This document shows positions 42,424 through 50,915 of a stretch of 64,000 nt of DNA, in pieces. Every line of letters starts with the position of its first letter. Positions within the stretch are counted from its first letter, which is position 1. The stretch is from positions 1 to 64,000 of the forward strand of contig JAIYDL010000025.1 in NCBI GenBank assembly GCA_027487515.1, read 5' to 3'. The notes beneath the pieces were generated by a model. The model ran no database searches. It worked only from the letters and a program-made list of their open reading frames with translations, and was not told the origin of the DNA. The translations under genes were made by a program, and so were the position numbers. The DNA is from Pseudomonadota bacterium (lineage in GTDB: Bacteria > Bdellovibrionota > Bacteriovoracia > Bacteriovoracales > Bacteriovoracaceae).

Positions 42424-43752
42424 CTACTTCGCAGTGAGGGACTTCATTTCGTCATGGTCCCCGGTGTCGCTCGTGTCTTGGACGTTCGAATCCCGGAGGT
42501 GGTGACCCGTTGTGGATTTGATTTTTACATCCTTGATCTCGGAGCTCTTAACCCGGACGAGCTCGAAAGAGAATCCGTCCCAGATGATGATGTGACCCTT
42601 CTTCGGGAAGCTGTTGCCGAGCTGATCCATCAAGAAGCCATTGAGGGTTGAGTAGTTGTCGTTGAGCGGGATCTCGATGTCGTATTCGTTGTAGAGATCT
42701 CGGAGAGAGATCGTCGACGGCACTAGAACCCCCTCCTCGCTCTCCACACCGGGGACGAGGTCGTCGTCGTCATCGTGCTCATCTTGGATAGACCCGAAGA
42801 TTTCTTCCATGATATCTTCGAGGGTCAGCATCCCCACGACCATCCCGTTCTCGTCCTTCACGAGGGCCAGGTGAACCTTCTTCCGATTCATGTGATCGAA
42901 CACGGCCTGGATCTTCATGTGCTCGTAGACGAAGAAGGGAGGCTTCAGGTACTTCGAGATGTCGAACTGCGTTTGCTCTTCGGGCTGCATGAAGGCAAGA
43001 TCCTTCACATGCAAGAAGCCGAGAACGTCGTCCAGGTCTTCGTCGTAGACGGGGTAGCGGCTGTGGGCGACCTCTCGGACGATGCGGATGACTTCAGGAA
43101 AGGTCGCAGTTTTCTTCACGCCCTCGATCGCGGTTCGAGGCACCATGATGTCCTTGACCTTGATAGATGGGAACTCAAGGATCGAGTTCAACAGGTCGAG
43201 TTGCTTCGAGTCTATCGTCCGGTCCTCTTCGGCCATCTCCACCATCACTTCGATGTCGTCTCGGGTGACCGCGCGACTCCGAACATTGGCATTTTTCCCA
43301 AGGACGAGCTGGATGATCTTCGTAAAGGCCTTAACGATGGGCCACATCCCGTAGTAGAAAACCGAAAGCCCCAAGAGGGCCAGCGGTGCGAGCTTCTCCG
43401 CACGACCGCGCGCAAAGGTCTTCGGTGCGATCTCTCCGAAGAGGAGGATCACCATGGTCGACACACCAACGCTGATGGCGAGGGAGTCGTTGGAGAGGTA
43501 CCGCTCGGCGATGTTCGTCGAGAGCGAGGCGATGAGAATGTTAACGAAGTTATTGCCGACGAGGATCGTCGTCAGAATTTCGTTCGGCTGCGTGAGCCAC
43601 TTATTCATGGCCCAGGAGTCCATCCCGTGTTCCTCAGCGATTTGCTTCGCCTTTTCGTGGGGCAGAGAAAGGAGCGCTGCCTCAGAGCCCGAGAAGAATC
43701 CAGACAAAAGAAGTGACAGGGATAGGACGAGTATCTCTTGGTCAGTGCTCAT
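42424..43752 (-). CDS. CorC/HlyC family CBS-domain membrane protein
   Basis: 442 residues: a DUF21/CNNM transmembrane domain with about four helices (1-185), a pair of CBS domains (about 205-330, IMVPRTAIEGVKKTATFPEV and FFVYEHMKIQAVFDHMNRKKV) and a C-terminal CorC_HlyC domain (about 350-430, VESEEGVLVPSTISLRDLYNEY). Homologues take part in Mg2+/Co2+ export or regulation; the 'hemolysin' name is historical. A good promoter lies about 100 bases upstream. It is first gene of a minus-strand unit with the flavoprotein. Confidence 0.9.
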   Translation of the reverse strand: MSTDQEILVLSLSLLLSGFFSGSEAALLSLPHEKAKQIAEEHGMDSWAMNKWLTQPNEILTTILVGNNFVNILIASLSTNIAERYLSNDSLAISVGVSTMVILLFGEIAPKTFARGRAEKLAPLALLGLSVFYYGMWPIVKAFTKIIQLVLGKNANVRSRAVTRDDIEVMVEMAEEDRTIDSKQLDLLNSILEFPSIKVKDIMVPRTAIEGVKKTATFPEVIRIVREVAHSRYPVYDEDLDDVLGFLHVKDLAFMQPEEQTQFDISKYLKPPFFVYEHMKIQAVFDHMNRKKVHLALVKDENGMVVGMLTLEDIMEEIFGSIQDEHDDDDDLVPGVESEEGVLVPSTISLRDLYNEYDIEIPLNDNYSTLNGFLMDQLGNSFPKKGHIIIWDGFSFELVRVKSSEIKDVKIKSTTGHHLRDSNVQDTSDTGDHDEMKSLTAK

Positions 43753-43853
43753 AGTTTAGTTTCTTTGGGAGTTTGATACGGAATTTAAAGAAGGACCGGC
43801 CGGGGGTTCTATAAAAATAGACTCCTGTTTACGTTTAATGATTAAGCAGAGTT

Positions 43854-43882
43854 ATTATACCCGTTCACGTTCAAAAGATCAA
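43854..43882 (-). promoter_or_regulatory. Sigma-70-type promoter for the CorC-like gene
   Basis: On the minus strand TTGATC, a 17-base spacer and a perfect TATAAT. It sits in the gap after the zinc-ribbon gene and would give a 5' leader of about 95 bases before the CorC-like start at 43752. Confidence 0.62.
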
Positions 43883-43899
43883 AACATAAACAAAATACA

Positions 43900-43913
43900 T
43901 TGACCATGGTCAA
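43900..43913. terminator. 14-base perfect palindrome after the zinc-ribbon gene
   Basis: TTGACCATGGTCAA lies 5 bases past the stop at 43918. The minus-strand sequence then reads TGTATTTTG. The stem is short, so it may be a weak end signal or a protein site overlapping the CorC promoter region. Confidence 0.3.
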
Positions 43914-43917
43914 GTTT

Positions 43918-44370
43918 TTAGTGAGATAGCGGCTTACCTTTGAAGTCATGGTCCGAGTACACAATCCGATCGTTCATTTCGTGGTCGTATTCCCTGATGG
44001 CGCTCAGGTTAGCGAGCTTGCGAAAATTGGTCCGGCACTTGTAGCAGATCGCAACGACTGCGAGCTTCCGAAAGAGAAACAAATCCACCAAGTAGAGACC
44101 CACGAGACTTAACCCATACGTCCAGATAGAAAGGATGGCCGCAATCAAAAACAGGGTCACGCCGATTTTGCGATTGAAGTCTTTTTGCTTGTAGAAGTCC
44201 ATCCGGCTGCAAACCGGGCACTCGGAAAGATTCCCGGCCTCATGATCCGCTGTGAACTTGACTGGTTGGACGTGCTTGCAAACGTCGCACTCGACTTTGG
44301 TCGCGTTGTGGTCAGGCAGAACCTCAATGCTCGAACCGCAACTAGTGCAAGTGATTTGGACTTCCATCAT
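43918..44370 (-). CDS. Zinc-ribbon membrane protein
   Basis: 150 residues with four CxxC pairs: CTSC and CDVC near the N-terminus, CPVC at about 52, and CYKC at about 110. Two hydrophobic helices (about 70-88 and 90-105, GVTLFLIAAILSIWTYGL) separate them, so zinc-binding domains lie on both sides of a short hairpin membrane insertion. The start ATG overlaps the stop of the upstream gene (ATGA at 44367-44370), showing translational coupling. No family named; likely an inner-membrane accessory protein. Confidence 0.7.
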   Translation of the reverse strand: MMEVQITCTSCGSSIEVLPDHNATKVECDVCKHVQPVKFTADHEAGNLSECPVCSRMDFYKQKDFNRKIGVTLFLIAAILSIWTYGLSLVGLYLVDLFLFRKLAVVAICYKCRTNFRKLANLSAIREYDHEMNDRIVYSDHDFKGKPLSH

Positions 44371-45143
44371 AGGGGTAACCTGTACTTCGCCATGAGATAA
44401 ATGGATATGAGTTCGCCCACAATAACAAAAAACTCTACGATGTAAAGTACGCCGGTAGCGCTCTGAATTGACCTAAGCCTGCACAGGCGGAATGTGAAAA
44501 AGCTCAGGATCAGAGGGGCAACGAACCCCCAAAGGTAGCGCATGCTTATGAAGAGCCAATTAAAGAGATAGCCATCCCCTAAGACTGAGCCCTCTTGCAG
44601 GTAGGGTGCACCAAGAGAAAGGGCGACGGCAACGGAGGAAGCAATCTTCAGGAACATCACCACCCAAAAAATGTAGATCGCGTAGATGAGTGGTTCCTCC
44701 GAGAGCTTAGGCACAACGAGGTAGTAGTGCCCGAGAATCATCGCGTAGTTACTGATTCCGAAGAGGGCCATGCTCACGAAAAAGAAGATAATCCAGAGTG
44801 GGTCTAGCGAGAACACAGAGAAGGTGAGGCCGGAGAAGGTTAAAACTTGGGTGACGTAGAGGCCCCACATCCACGGTCCCTTGGCGTCTCGATGGAAGGC
44901 GTAACCGACAGCGTTCGTCACGATCAGGATGCCGTAGGCCAAGAGCTCAAACTGACTCAGGCCACCCGCCATGAAGGAATCTACCCCCAGGGCCAGGACA
45001 AGACTCGCGAGAACGATGGACGTCCCAAGCTTATAAAAGCCAACTCCGGTAAGCCGCGTGCTCACGACGGGACCAAAGAACTGAGTGCCGAACGCTAAGG
45101 ACAGGAGGAAGAAGTGGACAATGATTTGGGTAACACTATTCAT
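44367..45143 (-). CDS. Integral membrane protein, about eight helices
   Basis: 258 residues, hydrophobic along nearly its whole length with eight predicted helices and short loops. A conserved-looking loop reads SNYAMILGHYYLVVPKLSEEPL. No enzymatic or transport motif recognised. The stop overlaps the zinc-ribbon gene start (ATGA), so the two are likely made together and may form a complex (inference). Confidence 0.65.
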   Translation of the reverse strand: MNSVTQIIVHFFLLSLAFGTQFFGPVVSTRLTGVGFYKLGTSIVLASLVLALGVDSFMAGGLSQFELLAYGILIVTNAVGYAFHRDAKGPWMWGLYVTQVLTFSGLTFSVFSLDPLWIIFFFVSMALFGISNYAMILGHYYLVVPKLSEEPLIYAIYIFWVVMFLKIASSVAVALSLGAPYLQEGSVLGDGYLFNWLFISMRYLWGFVAPLILSFFTFRLCRLRSIQSATGVLYIVEFFVIVGELISIYLMAKYRLPL

Positions 45144-45164
45144 AGGTGCGGATCCTCGAGGAGC

Positions 45165-45578
45165 CTAACTATATAGTGCTCGGAAGAGATCATCAATGAT
45201 CAGGTGGTTCGGGGCAGGAATCTTCCCGCGGTAAGGGGCACTCAAGAGAGTTGCCTCGATCGGTAGCCATTCCCCTCGGCCCTGAAGTGAAGGCTGGTCG
45301 AGGAAGAGAAAAACATTGAGTAGGATCACTCGGCCCGGGAGCTCATTAGGATAGAGGCCAAAGAGCCTCCCCTGGGATGGGTCAACGACGATGCCCACTT
45401 CCTCATGCACCTCTCGGACTGCCGCAGCGACTGGGGTCTCGCCTTGTTCAATCTTCCCCCCGGGGAACTCCAGAAGACCATGGTAGATGCCATCGTCAGT
45501 TCGTCGCTGAGTCCAAACTTCGAGGTTTGACCCTGTAAAACGATGGAAGACCGCTAGGGCGACCGGAAGAAGCTTCAC
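45165..45578 (-). CDS. MutT-like Nudix hydrolase
   Basis: 137 residues. The start is the GTG at 45578, which overlaps the upstream stop (GTGA) and has GGAG 7 bases before it; the longer frame would run deep into the upstream gene. The Nudix box is complete: GGKIEQGETPVAAAVREVHEEVGI. It has the size and N-terminal layout (VALAVFHRFTGSNLEVWTQRR) of MutT-type enzymes, which clear 8-oxo-dGTP or related nucleotides. The C-terminus IIDDLFRAL fits the family. The substrate is not proven. Confidence 0.85.
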   Translation of the reverse strand: MKLLPVALAVFHRFTGSNLEVWTQRRTDDGIYHGLLEFPGGKIEQGETPVAAAVREVHEEVGIVVDPSQGRLFGLYPNELPGRVILLNVFLFLDQPSLQGRGEWLPIEATLLSAPYRGKIPAPNHLIIDDLFRALYS

Positions 45579-45994
45579 CGCAGTTCTCCGGAGTCGGGCA
45601 CAGGCCGAAGCATCAACTGAAAAAGCTCGAAAGTGAAACTTCCAAGGAAGGTAAACCACCAGGGCATGGCACTGTCATTGATCATCACGACGATCCACCA
45701 AAAAGTCCCTGCCGGGAAGAGACCGATGAAGCGCCGGAGGATCTCCGGCGCGCCGAGGAACGGCCTCTCGACGAACCGCTGAAGAGCGATCACCGTGGCG
45801 AGCATGGAGAAGCGAAAGCGACGATTTTCAAAGAGCGGGCCGGGATCGATGCTCGCGGCCCAGTTCCACACAAACCCGGAGATAAATAGTACCACCGCAT
45901 CGATGCTGGGATACAAAAGATAGACGGCCCCAGCAACCATCAGCGAAGCGAGGAGTTCACCCAGCTTTCGCCGGGAAGGAACGAAGCTACTCAA
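45575..45994 (-). CDS. Small membrane protein of unknown function
   Basis: About 139 residues if translation starts at the TTG at 45994, which overlaps the TAG of the upstream SDR gene and has GAGGG just upstream; the start is uncertain, and the first ATG in frame lies 54 bases further in. Three or four hydrophobic helices (LASLMVAGAVYLLYP, AVVLFISGFVWNWAAS, GTFWWIVVMINDS, WWFTFLGSFTFELFQL). The stop overlaps the Nudix GTG. No family recognised. Confidence 0.5.
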   Translation of the reverse strand: MSSFVPSRRKLGELLASLMVAGAVYLLYPSIDAVVLFISGFVWNWAASIDPGPLFENRRFRFSMLATVIALQRFVERPFLGAPEILRRFIGLFPAGTFWWIVVMINDSAMPWWFTFLGSFTFELFQLMLRPVPDSGELR

Positions 45995-46670
45995 GGTAGC
46001 CCTCGCGGTGAAGGAAAGTGACCTCTGGGAATTGAATGACCGCGGGCGCTTGGACGAGGAAATCAAAGACGGCCATGAAGTCCTCCGGACGAAGCATCTT
46101 GTCCCGGGAGAACTTCGTGCCGAGCTTATCCCAGAGAGGCGTATCGATCGCGCCCGGGAAAAGATTCGTAAACCGAACTCTGTGATCCTTCCACTCCTTC
46201 TTCAAACTTTCGATGAGACCAAGCTGACCGAACTTCGACGCGTTGTAGGCGGCGACGTTCGGGTATCCGTAGTGAGCAGCTGTGGAGAGGATGGAAATGA
46301 TGTGGGTCTCGTGTTTCACGAGGAAGGCTTCGAGGCCCTGAAACAAAAGAAAGGGTCCGAGCGTATTGGTCGTGAGGTGCTGCTCGAAAACTTCAGCGGA
46401 GGTTTCGTTCAGGGGTGCCATTTCGCAGATCCCTGCGTTGTTCACCACCAGATGGACCTGTGCTGTAAACTCCCGTACGGTTTCGTAGAACTCATCCACT
46501 GACGCTGGCACGGAGATATCGAGCTCTACGTCGTAGAAGTTCTCATGCTCTAATTCTGTCCCCGTCCGGGAACCTCCGAAAACGGTGAAACCGGACGTTA
46601 GCAAAGATTTCGAAATCTCAAGGCCCAGGCCTGAGGAGGAGCCAGTTACGATCGCACAGCGGCTATCCAT
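45987..46670 (-). CDS. Short-chain dehydrogenase/reductase
   Basis: 227 residues, classical SDR: nucleotide loop TGSSSGLGLEIS, NNAGICEM, the catalytic serine region SILSTAAHYG, and YxxxK in AAYNASKFGQ, followed by LFPGAIDTPLWDKLG. The substrate cannot be told from sequence. GGAGGAAG lies just before the ATG. It sits between rny (24 bases upstream) and a membrane gene (overlapping), so it is part of the long ftsY-to-zinc-ribbon run. Confidence 0.85.
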   Translation of the reverse strand: MDSRCAIVTGSSSGLGLEISKSLLTSGFTVFGGSRTGTELEHENFYDVELDISVPASVDEFYETVREFTAQVHLVVNNAGICEMAPLNETSAEVFEQHLTTNTLGPFLLFQGLEAFLVKHETHIISILSTAAHYGYPNVAAYNASKFGQLGLIESLKKEWKDHRVRFTNLFPGAIDTPLWDKLGTKFSRDKMLRPEDFMAVFDFLVQAPAVIQFPEVTFLHREGYLE

Positions 46671-46693
46671 CTGCTTCCTCCCCGAGTCCAGAA

Positions 46694-48247
46694 TTACTTG
46701 GCAATACCAACGGCGCGCGTTTCGCGAATCACAGAAACCTTGATCGTGCCCGGATAGGACATCTCTTGCTCGATCTTCCGAGCGATGTCGCGAGAAAGCA
46801 TGATTGTCTGTTCGTCGGAAACCTTTTCGTTCTCAACCAGAACGCGGACCTCGCGGCCCGCAGAGATGGCGTACGAGCGATGAACGCCTTCGAAGCTATT
46901 TACAATTTTCTCAATGTCGGAGAGCCGAGAGACGTAAGACTCTTTGAGTGCTTTCCGTGCCCCGGGCCGTGCTCCAGAGAGAGCATCGGCGGCGGCCACG
47001 AGATGCGCGAGGACCGACTCCGGTTTCTCATCATCATGGTGGGCGCGGATCGCATGGACGATGTCCGGCGACTCTCCGTATTTTTTGGCAAAGTCCGCCC
47101 CGATCACAGCATGAGATCCCTCCGCTGAAGCGTCGAGGACTTTACCGATATCGTGCATGAGCCCAGCGCGACGCGCTTGTTTCACATTGAGTCCGAGTTC
47201 CGCGGCCATGTTGCCGGCGAGGAACGCGGCCTCGAGGGCGTGCTGGTACTGGTTCTGGGTGTAGGAAGTGCGCCAGTTCAGGGCCCCGATGAGCTTCAAG
47301 ATCTCCGGATGGATCCCGTGGACCCCGATTTCCATCTGGGCCTTCTCGCCGAGCTCCCGAAGGCGGGACTCGAACTCGTGCTTACACTTGTCGTAAAACT
47401 CCTCGATCTTCGCCGGGTGGATTCGGCCGTCGGCGATGAGGCGCTCGATCGTCATCCGAGAAATCTCTTTTCTCACGACGTTAAAGGAGGAAATGGTGAC
47501 GACACCGGGAGTGTCATCGATGATCAAATCGACTCCACAGATTTGCTCGAAGGCGCGGATGTTCCGGCCTTCACGTCCGATGAGCCGTCCTTTAACTCCG
47601 TCGTCGGAGATTTCTACGGACGAAATGGTTTGCTCGGCCACGTACTCACCGGCGAACCGTTGGATCGCGATCCCTACGATCCGCTTGGCGCGCTTCTCCG
47701 ACTCTTCGTTCGCCTCTTCTTCCACTCGCTTGATTCGTTTCGCTGCGTCCAGCCTCGCCTCTTCTTCTACCTGGGCGATGAGCTCGTTTTTAGCTTGGTC
47801 TTTCGTGAGTCCCGCAACCTGGGTGAGCTTGTTCGCGAGTTCCTCTTGAATCTCAGAGTTTTTCTTGAGTTCAACGTCGAGTTTCAGGACGCGAGTTTCG
47901 ATCTCCGATTCTTTGGCCTTCACTCGCTCGGTGTCTTTTTGGATTTGCTCTGTCTTCTGCTCCAGAGCAACTTCTTTCTTCGTTAAGCCACGTTCGAAAT
48001 CCGTGAGGTGCTTCTTTTTCTTCTCCATCTCGTCCTCGAGACGGCTTCGCTCTTCTCGGACGATCTGTTTGCCGCGTTCGTCAGCTTTTTTCTTTATTTC
48101 TTCGGCCTGGGCCTCGGCGCGCTTGAGGATGTCCTGGGCCGCCCCCTCTTTAGACTTGTGTGCTGCTGCGATCTTCATGCTTACCAGCAGGTAGGCGATG
48201 ACCGCACCAACGATTACGCCCGCAACGGCCATAACGATCGGATTCAT
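46694..48247 (-). CDS. rny: Ribonuclease Y
   Basis: 517 residues, membrane-anchored endoribonuclease that initiates mRNA decay. N-terminal helix MNPIVMAVAGVIVGAVIAYLLV, then a long coiled coil (about 30-200, charged Glu/Lys heptads), a KH RNA-binding domain (VKGRLIGREGRNIRAFEQICGVDLIIDDTPG), and the HD hydrolase domain with MHDIGK and later HAVIGADFA. The usual length is about 510-520. AAGGGGA precedes the ATG. It follows the formyl-THF cyclo-ligase gene by 11 bases. Confidence 0.95.
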   Translation of the reverse strand: MNPIVMAVAGVIVGAVIAYLLVSMKIAAAHKSKEGAAQDILKRAEAQAEEIKKKADERGKQIVREERSRLEDEMEKKKKHLTDFERGLTKKEVALEQKTEQIQKDTERVKAKESEIETRVLKLDVELKKNSEIQEELANKLTQVAGLTKDQAKNELIAQVEEEARLDAAKRIKRVEEEANEESEKRAKRIVGIAIQRFAGEYVAEQTISSVEISDDGVKGRLIGREGRNIRAFEQICGVDLIIDDTPGVVTISSFNVVRKEISRMTIERLIADGRIHPAKIEEFYDKCKHEFESRLRELGEKAQMEIGVHGIHPEILKLIGALNWRTSYTQNQYQHALEAAFLAGNMAAELGLNVKQARRAGLMHDIGKVLDASAEGSHAVIGADFAKKYGESPDIVHAIRAHHDDEKPESVLAHLVAAADALSGARPGARKALKESYVSRLSDIEKIVNSFEGVHRSYAISAGREVRVLVENEKVSDEQTIMLSRDIARKIEQEMSYPGTIKVSVIRETRAVGIAK

Positions 48248-48258
48248 GTTTATTCCCC

Positions 48259-48807
48259 TTAAAACTTTTCCTGCTGAGCAACGTCCCAGCAGAAATTCTC
48301 TGTTATTATAAAATCCATGTGGCAGTCATGTCGCTCCACCGGAATACGTTCAAAAATTTGCTCAGTCCACGCGAGGCCAATCGTGAGTGCACCCCTTCCT
48401 TCAAGATACCGATCGTAGAATCCTTTCCCTCGCCCAAGCCTAGCCCCTTTCAAGTCAAACCCAACACCCGGAACAAAAAACCAACTCGGCTCGGCTAGAT
48501 GGTACGGAGCTTCCAGCCAAGTGGACCCACGGGGCATGCCATTCGGGAGTCCGAAGTGCATTTGCCCCTCGATCAAGACAGGGAAGGCCAGGTCCAAGGG
48601 CACCTGTTTAAGAAGCTCTTGGTATGCCGGGGCCATCTCCGCTTTCAGCGGGAGGTACGCACCACCGATCTGATCCTTAAGCTCAGGAATGGATGAGAAA
48701 AACTTGATAAGCTGGTTCGTTAACTTAAAACTCAACGACTGGGATTCGTCGTAGGAGAGAGATGCTAGCTTGCCAAGGATAACCTGGCGCAGAAGATCTT
48801 TATCCAC
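48259..48807 (-). CDS. 5-formyltetrahydrofolate cyclo-ligase
   Basis: 182 residues. It makes 5,10-methenyl-THF from 5-formyl-THF with ATP. Family features are the N-terminal LRQVILGKLASLSYDESQSLS helix, IGGAYLPLKAEMAP, and the late VPGVGFDLKGARLGRGKGFYDRYLE, the most conserved segment. The start is a GTG at 48807, two bases after the zapA stop. E. coli has the same zapA-cyclo-ligase pairing with 6S RNA between them; here the spacing is too tight for that RNA. Confidence 0.88.
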   Translation of the reverse strand: MDKDLLRQVILGKLASLSYDESQSLSFKLTNQLIKFFSSIPELKDQIGGAYLPLKAEMAPAYQELLKQVPLDLAFPVLIEGQMHFGLPNGMPRGSTWLEAPYHLAEPSWFFVPGVGFDLKGARLGRGKGFYDRYLEGRGALTIGLAWTEQIFERIPVERHDCHMDFIITENFCWDVAQQEKF

Positions 48808-48809
48808 AA

Positions 48810-49100
48810 CTAATTCGCCTGGGAGTTTTTTGCTCCGAGGGCGGATTCCAGAGAAGCTTCGAGCTTGAGGATATTCATTCTGTATTCGTCCTCAATCTGC
48901 ATTCGCTCCGTCGCGAGCTTTAGGGCCACTAAAACTGCGACGTCAGTATCTTTTAGCATTGGCCTTTTTAGTTTCAAATCTTCGACTTCCCGAAGGACAG
49001 TGTCGATGACGGCCTTTGCGTTCTGACTATCGTTTTGTTCAGGTCGGTACTTCACCTTGCAACCTAAAACGTTAAACTCTTCTTCCTGACTTTTGGTCAT
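48810..49100 (-). CDS. zapA: Cell division protein ZapA
   Basis: 96 residues, the length of ZapA, which bundles FtsZ filaments at the septum. It has a beta-hairpin start (EFNVLGCKVKYRPEQND) and a long C-terminal coiled coil (MQIEDEYRMNILKLEASLESAL). The call rests on this topology and its place directly between ftsY and the cyclo-ligase gene. An alternative small coiled-coil protein is unlikely. Confidence 0.75.
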   Translation of the reverse strand: MTKSQEEEFNVLGCKVKYRPEQNDSQNAKAVIDTVLREVEDLKLKRPMLKDTDVAVLVALKLATERMQIEDEYRMNILKLEASLESALGAKNSQAN

Positions 49101-49171
49101 GAAGTTAGGGTAAGGGAGACCCCAATAAAAGTCAATGAAGACGCTGAGTGTACCGGCGTAAAATCAATATC

Positions 49172-50278
49172 TTAAGTAGTCTCTAATCCAACTAAACTTT
49201 TGAGGTAAATTTCGAGATCAAAAGTGAGTAGGTCATCGACTGATTCACCAACACCGATGAATGTAATGGGGACTTTTAGTTGATCAACGATTCCAACCGC
49301 GCTACCGGCCTTCGCTGACCCATCACACTTAGTAAATATGATTCCAGTTAGTTGAAGTGCTTTATTGAACTCTTGGGCCTGCTTTAGTGCGTTCTGACCA
49401 GTGATGGCATCAAGGACCAAGAGAACATCATGGGGAGCGTCAACATTGAGCTTACTCATCACACGCTTGGTTTTCGTTAACTCATCCATGAGATTCTGAT
49501 TGGTATGTAAACGTCCAGCTGTGTCAATTAGGCAGTAATCGTAACTCTCTGCGTAGGCACGTGCTACCGTATCGTAGGCCACACCACTCGGATCTGCCCC
49601 ATCTTTGGCCCGAACCATGTCAACTCCTGCTCGATCACACCAGACTTGAAGCTGGTCCACTGCCGCCGCACGGAATGTGTCACAGGCGCCGACGATCACT
49701 TTCGCGCCTTGAGACTTTAGTTTCGTCGCAAGTTTCCCGATGGTCGTGGTTTTGCCAGCTCCGTTGACTCCGACAATCATTAACACACGAGTTCTTTTAA
49801 CGTCCGATCTAAACTCGAAGCCGTCTTTGTGAAGCGAGTGTTGCACGGGTCCCATTTTATCTTTCATGAAGCCGTAGACGAGATGCTGAATCCCTTGCGA
49901 ACTCTGTCCCTTGCCTTCGCGATCGAGTTTTAACAAGAGTTCTTGCACCATCCCGGTGGGGATGTCCGCGCTGTAGAGAACTTCTTCAATCTCATCGAGC
50001 TTCGGTGCCGGTCCGGAGAATAAATTTCCGATTTTTCCCCACACATCTGTCCGCGATTTTGAGAGTCCAAGGCTTAGGCGGTCTTTCCAATTGGCGCGCG
50101 GTGGTTCGCGAGGAATCTCGGTAGGCTTTGCGCTAAGCTCGACCTGTGGTTCGCTTCCAGTTGGTCGCTGTTCACGGCGTTTTTGCTGGAAAAAATAATA
50201 CAAAGCTCCCGTTACAACGATGAAACCGCTGACGTAGACTTCGATGTTCTCAAGTACGAGTTGCTGCAACTGATCCAT
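49172..50278 (-). CDS. ftsY: Signal recognition particle receptor FtsY
   Basis: 368 residues, membrane-docking GTPase for co-translational protein targeting. An N-terminal membrane helix (YVSGFIVVTGALYYFFQQ) is followed by a charged linker, then the NG domain with GVNGAGKTTTIGKLA (G1), DTFRAAAVDQL, DTAGRLHTN (G3), ITGQNALKQAQEFN and TKCDGSAKAG (G4). The short acidic A-domain is typical of many proteobacteria. It is first gene of the long minus-strand run. Confidence 0.96.
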   Translation of the reverse strand: MDQLQQLVLENIEVYVSGFIVVTGALYYFFQQKRREQRPTGSEPQVELSAKPTEIPREPPRANWKDRLSLGLSKSRTDVWGKIGNLFSGPAPKLDEIEEVLYSADIPTGMVQELLLKLDREGKGQSSQGIQHLVYGFMKDKMGPVQHSLHKDGFEFRSDVKRTRVLMIVGVNGAGKTTTIGKLATKLKSQGAKVIVGACDTFRAAAVDQLQVWCDRAGVDMVRAKDGADPSGVAYDTVARAYAESYDYCLIDTAGRLHTNQNLMDELTKTKRVMSKLNVDAPHDVLLVLDAITGQNALKQAQEFNKALQLTGIIFTKCDGSAKAGSAVGIVDQLKVPITFIGVGESVDDLLTFDLEIYLKSLVGLETT

Positions 50279-50321
50279 TCGAACTTCCTTTAAACTTTTC
50301 GGTCCGGAATAGGGCTAAGTA

Positions 50322-50915
50322 TTAACGTTGCGAATGGCCATAGTAAAGTCGTAAGAAATCCCAAACCATCGCTGCCGTCGCACCCCACAGGAGGTGGGTA
50401 TGAAAATCCTGAGTTTTAGGAATGAATGACCCTTGCCTCAAAGTGTGGAAAAGCACTGGCCCAAGCCCATGACCGTGACGCCAACCAAACTCCCAACTCG
50501 ATTCCACGGCCAGCTCTGTCCAGGGATATGCTAAACAATCAACCCACTCTCCGTTGCTCGTCGCCGAATGAAGGAACTCTTCCGAGGTCATCAGAAGTTT
50601 TCCCATCACAGGAACAATCGGCTGGAGTCTCGCGGTCATGACGGCTGGCAGGTACCCTAGGAAATCAATGGTCAGAGGGGCGAGTCCAGTCTCCTCCTGA
50701 TACTCACGCTGGGCGACAACCCAGGGGTTGGTTTCTTGTTCTTGCCTGTGGCCACCAATGAATGCCAATTGACCACCGTGAGTTGGCATCATTTCCGAGC
50801 GCTTTATGAAGAATACATGCTCTTCGTTACATAAAAAAAGGACCGCCCCTTTCCACTCGTTAGGGGCGAGGGTATGCTCTCTTTGAATAGTCTGTCTTAC
50901 CTGATGGAAGTCCAT
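50322..50915 (-). CDS. Nudix CoA pyrophosphatase-like protein
   Basis: 197 residues. The Nudix box GGHRQEQETNPWVVAQREYQEETGL and the preceding MMPTHGGQLAFI pattern match the CoA pyrophosphatase subgroup (NudL-like), which cuts CoA and related pyrophosphates. One box position reads histidine (GGHRQ) where the family usually has lysine/arginine. The ATG at 50915 has AAGGTGA about 8 bases upstream. Its start codon shares two bases with the divergent EpmA-like gene, leaving no intergenic space. Confidence 0.82.
   Translation of the reverse strand: MDFHQVRQTIQREHTLAPNEWKGAVLFLCNEEHVFFIKRSEMMPTHGGQLAFIGGHRQEQETNPWVVAQREYQEETGLAPLTIDFLGYLPAVMTARLQPIVPVMGKLLMTSEEFLHSATSNGEWVDCLAYPWTELAVESSWEFGWRHGHGLGPVLFHTLRQGSFIPKTQDFHTHLLWGATAAMVWDFLRLYYGHSQR

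Noticed and set aside
42775-43716. 313-codon open frame on the plus strand
   Set aside because: It lies entirely antisense to the CorC/HlyC-like gene, has no recognisable domains and a His/Asp/Val-rich composition typical of shadow frames.
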